From an uncultured Oscillospiraceae bacterium (GTDB lineage: Bacteria; Bacillota; Clostridia; Oscillospirales; Acutalibacteraceae): a stretch of 18,256 nucleotides of DNA. The position numbers and the translations under genes are program-made. The stretch's first letter is position 1; each line of letters begins with the position of its first letter. The notes beneath the pieces were generated by a model. The model saw only the letters and a program-made list of their open reading frames with translations, did no database searches and was not told the DNA's origin. The stretch is from the NCBI GenBank assembly GCA_900540275.1, contig UQFO01000029.1, positions 1 through 18,256 on the forward strand, read 5' to 3'. Of the stretch, positions 8,121-14,277 are shown one piece after another.

Positions 8121-8214
8121 CGCTACTTCACCTTCTTGAAAGTTAAAAAATTAACAAATAGTAAAAACTATTGGAAATATACAATATAACCTTAGGATGC
8201 CCAAATTATCTGTA

Positions 8215-8223
8215 ATTATAACA
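8215..8223 (-). promoter_or_regulatory. Promoter of the phoH cluster (extended -10)
   Basis: On the minus strand TGT-TATAAT forms a consensus extended -10 element. The -35 is weak (TGACTT, 17 bases upstream), which is usual for extended -10 promoters. Transcription would start near 8208, giving a leader of about 88 nt before the proposed CTG start. That leader holds two small AT-rich dyads, 8157-8172 (AATAGT/ACTATT) and 8142-8155 (GTTAA/TTAAC). Confidence 0.6.
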
Positions 8224-8329
8224 CAGAAAATTCTTGAAGTCATTAAAAAAGTGTAAAAATATTTTAATACGTAAACTTTTGTAGAATTTTCCTAAGAAAA
8301 AAAGCGGCGGTTTTCCTGAATCTAGGTGG

Positions 8330-8352
8330 TTTTACACATTTTTACACGTGTA
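8330..8352. repeat. Tandem TTTTACAC boxes and a TACACGTGTA palindrome
   Basis: TTTTACAC occurs at 8330-8337 and again at 8340-8347, exactly one helical turn apart. The second copy merges into the 10-bp palindrome TACACGTGTA (8343-8352). A reverse copy, GTGTAAAA, lies at 8251-8258. The block is immediately upstream of the holB -35 and within the divergent phoH-holB spacer of about 300 bp. It looks like protein binding sites; the binding protein is unknown. Nothing else in the spacer resembles a gene. Confidence 0.4.
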
Positions 8353-8358
8353 TTCCAT

Positions 8359-8387
8359 TTGCTTTTTTTTTGGAAAAATGGTAATAT
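8359..8387 (+). promoter_or_regulatory. Promoter of the holB-ricT cluster
   Basis: TTGCTT (8359-8364) is separated by 17 bp, including a T-run, from TAATAT (8382-8387). The predicted start is near 8394, 26 bases before the holB ATG, with the ribosome-binding site AAAGGGGG in between. Confidence 0.65.
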
Positions 8388-8419
8388 GATTTTAATTATA
8401 GCAGAAAGGGGGATTCGTC

Positions 8420-9289
8420 ATGGCACAGGTATGCCTTCCCGAGGGCTTTTCCCTGCCTGGGGAACTCCTTTCCTTACTTCAAAGCGAACGGCTTCCGCAC
8501 GCTGTCGCGCTGCAAAGCGCCGGCAGGGATATGCGGGAGGGCTGCGCGCGGCTTCTTGCCCGGTGGGCTGTCTGCACCGGCGGGGAAGAAAGGCCATGCG
8601 GAGGCTGCCCAGGCTGTATAAAGGAGCGGGCCGGAACTCACCCGGACGTATACACGGCGCAGGGTACAGGCAAGACGCAGGCAATCCCGGTCGATGAAAT
8701 CCGTAAAATCTGCTCTGACGCGTATATTATTCCAAACGAGGCGCGCGCAAAGGTTTACGTATTGCCGGACGCGGACAAAATGCTTGCCCCCGCGCAGAAC
8801 GCTTTTTTAAAGGTGCTTGAGGAGCCGCCGCAGAATATCCTGTTCCTGCTTACCTGCGAAAACGCGCAGAACCTTTTACAAACCATACGGTCGCGCGTGA
8901 CGGTTTTCGTCCTGGACAAAAAGGGCGTTGCGCCGGATGAACAGGACGGCAGGGCGTGCGAGCAGGCGGCCATGCTTGCCGAAGCCTTATGCGCAAAGAA
9001 AGAAACGGAGCTTCTCAGGGCAACCGCCGCGCTTACGGACAAGCAGCTTGCAAAGAAGACGCTTTCCCTGTTTTCCGAAATTGTGCGGGAAGCGCTCGTT
9101 TTGCACTACCGGCAAGGCAAAGAGGCAGCCGGGGCGGCTCAGGAGCTTGCCCGGGCGTTAAAGCCGCAGGGGCTGCTCAGTACGCTGGACCTTTTGGGGA
9201 AGGCGCAGGTGAAGATTGAGCGCAACGTGAATATGACGCTTTTTACCGCATGGCTGCCAAGCGCTTTGCGGGAGCAAAAGTATAAATAA
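8420..9289 (+). CDS. holB: DNA polymerase III delta' subunit
   Basis: This encodes 289 residues of the clamp-loader AAA+ family. The zinc module has four cysteines, C52-x7-C60-x2-C63-x2-C66. It is followed by the delta'-typical KVYVLPDADKML, QNAFLKVLEEPP and TIRSR segments. The P-loop position (SAGRDMREGC) lacks the GKT residues, so this subunit should not hydrolyse ATP, as is normal for delta'. It works in the clamp loader that places the beta clamp on DNA. The ATG start has AAAGGGGG upstream. The holB-ricT pairing is conserved in Firmicutes. Confidence 0.93.
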   Translation: MAQVCLPEGFSLPGELLSLLQSERLPHAVALQSAGRDMREGCARLLARWAVCTGGEERPCGGCPGCIKERAGTHPDVYTAQGTGKTQAIPVDEIRKICSDAYIIPNEARAKVYVLPDADKMLAPAQNAFLKVLEEPPQNILFLLTCENAQNLLQTIRSRVTVFVLDKKGVAPDEQDGRACEQAAMLAEALCAKKETELLRATAALTDKQLAKKTLSLFSEIVREALVLHYRQGKEAAGAAQELARALKPQGLLSTLDLLGKAQVKIERNVNMTLFTAWLPSALREQKYK

Positions 9290-9333
9290 ATTTTAAATAG
9301 AAAACGGCGGGCGGCCCGCTGCAGGAGGTTTTT

Positions 9334-10197
9334 ATGGCAGAAGTCATCGGCGTACGTTTTAAAGAGGTCGGGAAGGTTTATTTCTTCGACCCTGACCATA
9401 CTGAATTAAAGGAAGGCGAGCCGGTTATCGTGGAGACGGCGCGCGGCGTGGAATGCGGCTTTGTCGCGACGGAAAACCGCGAAATTCCGGATGAGGAAAT
9501 CGTCCATCCGCTGAAAAAGCTTATCCGCAAGGCGACAAGCGAGGACTTGAAACGTGTGGAGGACAACAGGCGCAGGGAGAAGGAGGCCTTTTCTATCTGC
9601 GAAAAGAAGATTGCCGCCCATAAGCTCGAGATGAAGCTCGTCGATGTGGAATACACGTTCGACAACAGCAAAATCCTGTTCTACTTTACGGCTGACGGCA
9701 GGGTGGATTTCCGGGCGCTCGTAAAGGATTTGGCGAGCGTGTTCCGCACAAGGATTGAGCTTCGCCAAATCGGCGTGCGCGACGAGGCGAAAATGCTCGG
9801 CGGCTTAGGTATCTGCGGCAAGCCGTTTTGCTGCTCCACATTCCTTGGCGAATTCCAGCCGGTTTCCATTAAAATGGCAAAGGAACAGGGCCTTTCCCTA
9901 AGCCCTGTGAAGATATCGGGTACATGCGGCAGGCTGATGTGCTGCCTGAAATACGAGCAGGAGGCGTACGCCGATTTGCTGCGTACCACGCCGAAGCTCG
10001 GCGCGATTGTCAGCACGCCGGAGGGCAAGGGCGTCGTCGTAGACCAAAACCTTCTTACCGGTATTTTAAAGGTTCGCATGGACCGCGCGCCCGAGGCTGC
10101 GCCGCAGACCTTTAAGGTCAAGGACGTCAAGGTTTTAAAGGACGCGCAGATTAGGCTTGATAAAAAAGAAATAGAAGAGCTTAAGGGTCTGGAATAA
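9334..10197 (+). CDS. ricT: RicT/YaaT, PSP1-domain regulator of RNA processing
   Basis: This encodes 287 residues. The PSP1 domain carries the paired cysteine motifs GICGKPFCC and GTCGRLMCC, typical of YaaT. In Bacillus RicT joins RicA and RicF in a complex that carries [4Fe-4S] clusters, stimulates RNase Y cleavage and affects the Spo0A phosphorelay. RicA and RicF genes are not in this window. The ATG start has AGGAGG five bases upstream. A short GC hairpin (9307-9319) lies just before that ribosome-binding site. The gene follows holB after 44 bp, and a ferredoxin gene comes next. Confidence 0.93.
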   Translation: MAEVIGVRFKEVGKVYFFDPDHTELKEGEPVIVETARGVECGFVATENREIPDEEIVHPLKKLIRKATSEDLKRVEDNRRREKEAFSICEKKIAAHKLEMKLVDVEYTFDNSKILFYFTADGRVDFRALVKDLASVFRTRIELRQIGVRDEAKMLGGLGICGKPFCCSTFLGEFQPVSIKMAKEQGLSLSPVKISGTCGRLMCCLKYEQEAYADLLRTTPKLGAIVSTPEGKGVVVDQNLLTGILKVRMDRAPEAAPQTFKVKDVKVLKDAQIRLDKKEIEELKGLE

Positions 10198-10241
10198 ATT
10201 TTATGCAGGACATGTAAATATTACTTTTTTCAGCAAAACCG

Positions 10242-10269
10242 TTGCTTTTTTCCGAAACGATGCTACAAT
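10242..10269 (+). promoter_or_regulatory. Internal promoter before the ferredoxin gene
   Basis: TTGCTT (10242-10247) and TACAAT (10264-10269) are 16 bp apart. The predicted start near 10276 lies 26 bases before the ferredoxin ATG. The ferredoxin also has its own terminator, so it probably has a separate, abundant monocistronic transcript. Confidence 0.65.
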
Positions 10270-10301
10270 AGAGTTGTAATTTTAAAAGGAGGTGTTCCCC
10301 C

Positions 10302-10472
10302 ATGGCATATACAATTAATGATGATTGCATTTCCTGCGGTGCTTGCGAGGCAGAATGTCCTGTAGGCGCAATTTCTGAGGGAGACGGCAAATACGTAATC
10401 GATCCCGAAACCTGCACAGAGTGCGGTGCTTGCGCGGATACTTGCCCCGTTGGCGCTCCGAACCAGGAGTAA
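10302..10472 (+). CDS. 2[4Fe-4S] ferredoxin
   Basis: This encodes 56 residues, the size of clostridial ferredoxins. Two C-x2-C-x2-C-x3-C-P motifs (C9, C12, C15, C19 and C38, C41, C44, C48) bind two [4Fe-4S] clusters. It is a small soluble low-potential electron carrier for oxidoreductases such as pyruvate:ferredoxin oxidoreductase or hydrogenase. The ATG start has a very strong ribosome-binding site (AAAGGAGGTG, seven bases away). It has its own promoter and terminator. Its position between ricT and yabB is where Bacillus has yabA. Codon use is less GC-biased than its neighbours, in line with high expression. Confidence 0.95.
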   Translation: MAYTINDDCISCGACEAECPVGAISEGDGKYVIDPETCTECGACADTCPVGAPNQE

Positions 10473-10494
10473 TTTTATCACAACAGAAAAAATA

Positions 10495-10528
10495 AACGGC
10501 AGGGGAGTTTCTCTGTCGTTGTTTTTTT
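10495..10528 (+). terminator. Rho-independent terminator after the ferredoxin gene
   Basis: An 8-bp stem with one G-U pair (10495-10502 with 10513-10520) can extend inward by further pairs. It is followed by G and seven T. It lies 22 bp past the ferredoxin stop codon and 40 bp before the methyltransferase ATG. Confidence 0.82.
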
Positions 10529-10567
10529 GCCATCGTTTAGGTCTTTACATGAGGGGAGGCGCTCTTT

Positions 10568-11311
10568 ATGCTAAAAGATGGGGAACGGCTCGAGCCGCTT
10601 GGCGGGGGTGTGCGGGTAATTGTATCGAATGAGCACCGCTTCACAACCGATACGGTCCTGCTCGCCCATTTTTCCGCGCTGAAAAAGAATGAAACGGCCG
10701 TGGAGCTCGGCAGCGGCTGCGGGGCTATCCCGCTTTTGTGGAACAAGACGGGCGCCCCGAAGCATATCGACGCAGTGGAGCTGCAAAGCGATGCGGCGGA
10801 CATGCTTACACGTTCGGTTGCGCTCAACGGCTTTGAAGAAACCATTTCTGTTTTTCAAAAGGATTTGCGTTGCTTAAAGGGCACGCTTCCATTCGGTGTT
10901 TACGATTTGGCAGCCTGTAACCCGCCTTATAAAATGCTTGGAAGCGGGCTGCAAAACCCGCGGGAGGCACACAGGCTTGCGCGCCACGAGTGCGCGTGTA
11001 CCCTGGAGGATACGGCGCTGGCCGCCGCCAGGCTGCTGCGCTTCGGCGGACGGTTCTGCATGTGCCAGCGCCCGGAGCGCCTCTGCGATATTATGAATAC
11101 GCTTCGGAAAGCAAATTTGGAGCCGAAACGCCTGCGCATGGTGCAGCAGCGCGCGGGGAAGGCGCCGAAGCTCGTGCTCATCGAGGCAAGGCGCGGCGCG
11201 CGCCCCGGCGGGCTGGTGGTTGAGCCGGCTCTCATGATTGAGGATAATACAGGCGGCTTTTCACAGGAAATGCTCGCGGTTTACGGCGATTATAAATGTG
11301 AGTGCTTATAA
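10568..11311 (+). CDS. TrmN6/YabB-type adenine-N6 methyltransferase
   Basis: This encodes 247 residues of the class I SAM-dependent methyltransferase fold. Motif I is ELGSGCGAIPLL and motif IV is NPPY (AACNPPYKMLGSG), the catalytic motif of adenine/cytosine N-methylases. Family and synteny (holB-ricT-x-yabB-rsmI) point to tRNA1(Val) A37 N6 methylation or a related rRNA/tRNA target; the exact substrate is inferred. The ATG start has GGGGAGG eight bases upstream. The small GIY-YIG gene yazA, usually next before rsmI, is absent, and an unrelated two-gene block follows. Confidence 0.88.
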   Translation: MLKDGERLEPLGGGVRVIVSNEHRFTTDTVLLAHFSALKKNETAVELGSGCGAIPLLWNKTGAPKHIDAVELQSDAADMLTRSVALNGFEETISVFQKDLRCLKGTLPFGVYDLAACNPPYKMLGSGLQNPREAHRLARHECACTLEDTALAAARLLRFGGRFCMCQRPERLCDIMNTLRKANLEPKRLRMVQQRAGKAPKLVLIEARRGARPGGLVVEPALMIEDNTGGFSQEMLAVYGDYKCECL

Positions 11312-11591
11312 AACCTTTTTTCGGGATAGCATGACAGCTTTATGATTTTAAAGAAAGAATCCGGCGTTTTCCTTTTGACAATAGTATAGAAAGAATTCAG
11401 GAAAAGCAGGCTTTATAAAAAATAATTTTTTCCAGCCGGCTGCGGCTTCTATAAGCTGAAAAGCGCATGGTAACCGGCTTCCTTATAGAATGAATCTAAC
11501 TGTAAAACGGCAGAACAGCGCCCGTTTGGTGCTCAAACGAACAAATAGGGTTTTGGACAGCTACATAAAGCTGTGACACGAAATGAGCTGT
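11312..11591. other. Non-coding region with several inverted repeats
   Basis: No ORF is visible in the 388 bp between the methyltransferase and the acetyltransferase. The region is AT-richer than the DNA to its left. It holds the palindrome CAGCCGGCTG (11433-11442), the 9-nt inverted pair TTCTATAAG (11447-11455) and CTTATAGAA (11482-11490), CGTTTG/CAAACG (11523-11539), and ACAGCT-N6-AGCTGT (11547-11564). AGCCGG (11434-11439) can also pair with CCGGCT (11474-11479), crossing the 9-nt pair as a pseudoknot would. A further AGCTGT abuts the -35 of the next promoter. It may be the left boundary of an inserted block with regulatory sites. Confidence 0.45.
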
Positions 11592-11620
11592 TTGACATTT
11601 CCTTACGCTGATATTAGAAT
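11592..11620 (+). promoter_or_regulatory. Strong sigma-A promoter of the acetyltransferase gene
   Basis: TTGACA (11592-11597, perfect -35) and TAGAAT (11615-11620) are separated by 17 bp. The predicted start near 11627 gives a leader of about 73 nt. Two exclusive hairpins are possible in the leader: GCCTT/AAGGC (11646-11664) and ATTTGC/GCAAAT (11642-11676). Confidence 0.8.
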
Positions 11621-11699
11621 GAAAAAAGCTTAGTTGGGTTTATTTGCCTTTGAAAATTGAAGGCGCGCCAGCAAATGGGAAGCTGTCAGGAGAAAGCAT

Positions 11700-12320
11700 A
11701 TGAGAGAAATAGACCCAAAACAAACAAAACGAGCAATGGCCTTTGCGCTTTGGATGGACGCCCCCAATCCCATGGTAACATTTTTTAAAACGCTTGATGT
11801 TACACCGCTTGTCCGGATAAGTAAAAAGCAGCATTATAAATTTAACATGCTGCTTGGTTATTGTATTGGTAAAGCGTCCAAAGACATGGAAGTCTTTTAT
11901 TTGCTCCCGGTTGGGAAAAAACTGATACAGTATCCTACGATTGCTGTGAACACGATTGTAAAGAATAAAATCGGCGAAGTAAGCTCTTGCGATATACTGT
12001 TCCATGAAGACCTATCACAATTTAATAACGATTACTTGAAATATACAAAACAGGTTGCAGAAACCTGTAAAAACCACGATTTGACAGATAGTATGGTAAT
12101 TGGTACGTCTGCAATAACGAATGTGGATATTGACGGCGCAGTTGGTATGTACAGCGGCATTTTTAATAATCCGTTTATAATCTGGGGCAGATATAAGAAA
12201 AAATTGTTTAAAACCAAGTTGACTATATCTTTCCAATTCCATCATACACAGATGGACGGCGCGCATGCCGGCACTTTTTTGGAGCGGCTGCAGCAAGAAA
12301 TTTATAATTTGAAGGTTTAA
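11700..12320 (+). CDS. CatA-like O-acetyltransferase
   Basis: This encodes 206 residues of the chloramphenicol acetyltransferase fold, a trimeric acetyl-CoA-dependent O-acetyltransferase. The catalytic motif H181-H-T-Q-M-D-G (HHxxxDG) is intact near the C terminus, with a following HAG as in Cat proteins. The middle also fits the family (YPTIAVNTIV, then a SCDILFHEDLSQF stretch). The N terminus lacks the usual I-D-x3-W-x-R opening and begins REIDPKQTKRAMAF. It is therefore a divergent CatA-like protein and may not act on chloramphenicol. ATG start, AGGAGA six bases upstream, own strong promoter. The segment is AT-richer than the flanking housekeeping genes, which suggests transfer. Confidence 0.85.
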   Translation: MREIDPKQTKRAMAFALWMDAPNPMVTFFKTLDVTPLVRISKKQHYKFNMLLGYCIGKASKDMEVFYLLPVGKKLIQYPTIAVNTIVKNKIGEVSSCDILFHEDLSQFNNDYLKYTKQVAETCKNHDLTDSMVIGTSAITNVDIDGAVGMYSGIFNNPFIIWGRYKKKLFKTKLTISFQFHHTQMDGAHAGTFLERLQQEIYNLKV

Positions 12321-12426
12321 ACAATTCTGGTTTATCGGGCTAGTACGAAAGTAAGAAAACTTGGGTGTATTCACATTTGGCGAGAATTGCGCGTTTGAAA
12401 AATAGTAATATGATGGGGAAAATTAA

Positions 12427-13380
12427 TTGAACAAAGAACATCCTGCATTCAGGTCCATAAATATGAGGCTTCAAGACAGTGGCTTGTTTAAGAGTGCAAA
12501 AGAAAACAAGCATAGACCAAATGCAATATTTAGCATTATAATATTTTTTTGCTTATGGGGAGGCTCCCTTATCTTAGGGCGATTTGTAACAATCCCGATT
12601 ATTAAATCATTCCCTAACGACACGCCGCTTTGGATTGCTTTTACTTCGGCTTTGCGAAAAATTCTTATTTGCGGCTTTCAAATTCTCGTGTTTTTTGCGT
12701 GGGTGAAGCTTGTGGAAAAGCGCAGAATAGCAACCATGGGATTTATTTGCAAACATAAGGCAAAGGCATATTGGGGAGGTTTTTTATTTGGATTTGCCTC
12801 AATTTCTATTATAACTTTTATATTGGCGGCTTTAGGGGCAATAGAAATTGATTTTAATTATTTATTCCCGATAGACATTTTATTCGGTTCACTGTTTGTT
12901 GCTGTATTTGGATGGGGGATTCAAAGCGCGTCAGAAGAAATTGCAATCCGAGGCTGGCTAATTCCCACATTGGGGCTGCGCTATAATCCCCTAGCCGCTG
13001 TGCTGCTTACTGGCGGGGTATTTGGAATCCTTCACTTATTGGGTAATGGTGCAACAATCCTCTCGTTCATAAATTTAACGCTCTCCGGCTTTTTCTTCGC
13101 GATGTATGCAATAAGCGCGGGTAATATATGGGGCGTTTGTGGTTTGCATTTAAGCTGGAATTTCGCGCAAGGAAACATATTCGGCTTGAACATAAGCGGA
13201 GAGCCAAGCACCAGCTATTCACTGTTTGTCACAAAAAATACAGGTGCGGACCTATGGACGGGCGGAGACTTTGGCCCAGAGGGCGGATTCATTACGACGT
13301 TGTTTTTGGTATGCGCTATTATGCTTTTAGGCATGAATATGTATAGAAAACACCTGGCGCTCATTCGTGGTGACAATTAA
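12427..13380 (+). CDS. CPBP-family intramembrane metalloprotease
   Basis: This encodes 317 residues with about seven or eight hydrophobic segments. The CPBP (Abi/CAAX protease-like) motifs are all present: EExxxR at E170, E171 and R175, H203 in the FGILHLLGNG segment, and H241 with N245 in HLSWNFAQG. Members are membrane proteases involved in prenyl-protein processing or bacteriocin self-immunity; no substrate can be named here. The start is TTG at 12427 with only GGGGA about seven bases upstream. An internal ATG at 12463 is an alternative. It follows the acetyltransferase by 106 bp, is similarly AT-rich, and no clear promoter lies between, so co-transcription is likely. Confidence 0.88.
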   Translation: MNKEHPAFRSINMRLQDSGLFKSAKENKHRPNAIFSIIIFFCLWGGSLILGRFVTIPIIKSFPNDTPLWIAFTSALRKILICGFQILVFFAWVKLVEKRRIATMGFICKHKAKAYWGGFLFGFASISIITFILAALGAIEIDFNYLFPIDILFGSLFVAVFGWGIQSASEEIAIRGWLIPTLGLRYNPLAAVLLTGGVFGILHLLGNGATILSFINLTLSGFFFAMYAISAGNIWGVCGLHLSWNFAQGNIFGLNISGEPSTSYSLFVTKNTGADLWTGGDFGPEGGFITTLFLVCAIMLLGMNMYRKHLALIRGDN

Positions 13381-13427
13381 GGGCTTAAGTTATCATGATA
13401 AAATTTAAAGGAGAAGGAGGCGGAAGA

Positions 13428-14261
13428 ATGGCGGGAACCTTATACGTTGTCGGCACGCCGATTGGGAACCTTGGCGATTTTTCGCCGCGCGCCGTGCAGA
13501 CGCTCCGGGAAGTAGATTTTATCGCGGCGGAAGATACGCGCGTAACGCTCAAGCTTTTGAACCGCTTTGATATTAAAAAGCCGATGGTCAGCTATTTTGA
13601 ACATAATAAGCGCGAGCGCGGTGAAATTATCTGTGCCCGTCTGGAGGAAGGTGAAAGCTGCGCGCTCGTTACCGACGCGGGGATGCCCGCCATTTCCGAC
13701 CCGGGGGAGGAGCTCGTGCGCCAGTGCGCGCAGCGCGGAATACAGACAGCCGCCGTCCCCGGGCCGAGCGCCGTTATTACAGCGCTCGCGCTTTCCGGCC
13801 TTCCGACAGGCCGGTTTACCTTTGAGGGCTTTTTGAGCATGAATAAAAAGAGCCGGCGCGCGCATCTGCTGGAAATCAAAGACGAAAAACGCACCATGGT
13901 ATTTTACGAGGCGCCGCACAAGCTTGCAAACACCCTGCGCGATTTATACGAAGCGCTCGGCGACAGGAACCTGTCAATCGTGCGCGAGCTTACGAAGGTA
14001 CATGAAGAAGCCATTCGCACCACGCTTTCCGAGGCGTCGCGGCGCTATGCGGAAAATACCCTCAAGGGCGAGCTGGTGCTCGTGGTCGAAGGCGCCGCGC
14101 AGGAGCAGGAAAAGGCCTTTACACTGGAGGATGCCTGCGGGCTTGCGCTTTCCTATATAGGCGAAGGGCTGTCTATGTCTGACGCGTCAAAACGCGCCGC
14201 AAAGGAAACGGGCCTGAAAAAGGGAGATATTTACAAACAGCTTTCTGAAGACAAGCTGTGA
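13428..14261 (+). CDS. rsmI: 16S rRNA (cytidine1402-2'-O)-methyltransferase RsmI
   Basis: This encodes 277 residues of the tetrapyrrole-methylase-like fold. Signatures are LYVVGTPIGNLGD, AAEDTRVTLKLL, VTDAGMPAISDPG, VPGPSAVITALALSGLPT and FYEAPHKL. It 2'-O-methylates C1402 in the decoding centre of 16S rRNA using SAM. I chose ATG 13428 with AAGGAGG seven bases upstream; the upstream ATG at 13395 would add eleven residues made of ribosome-binding-site sequence. Synteny with yabB supports the call, though the pair is split by the acetyltransferase-protease block. folC starts 17 bp downstream of the stop and is probably co-transcribed. Confidence 0.95.
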   Translation: MAGTLYVVGTPIGNLGDFSPRAVQTLREVDFIAAEDTRVTLKLLNRFDIKKPMVSYFEHNKRERGEIICARLEEGESCALVTDAGMPAISDPGEELVRQCAQRGIQTAAVPGPSAVITALALSGLPTGRFTFEGFLSMNKKSRRAHLLEIKDEKRTMVFYEAPHKLANTLRDLYEALGDRNLSIVRELTKVHEEAIRTTLSEASRRYAENTLKGELVLVVEGAAQEQEKAFTLEDACGLALSYIGEGLSMSDASKRAAKETGLKKGDIYKQLSEDKL

Positions 14262-14277
14262 AAGGAGGTTTTATTTG

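Noticed and set aside
11375..11390. TTGACA followed by TATAGA as a second promoter upstream of the acetyltransferase
   Set aside because: The two hexamers are only four bases apart and no -10 lies at 16-18 bp from TTGACA.
11645..11703. Leader peptide (TTG start) overlapping the acetyltransferase ATG, as in cat attenuation
   Set aside because: It has no ribosome-binding site and no resemblance to known cat leader peptides. The overlap with ATGA may be chance.
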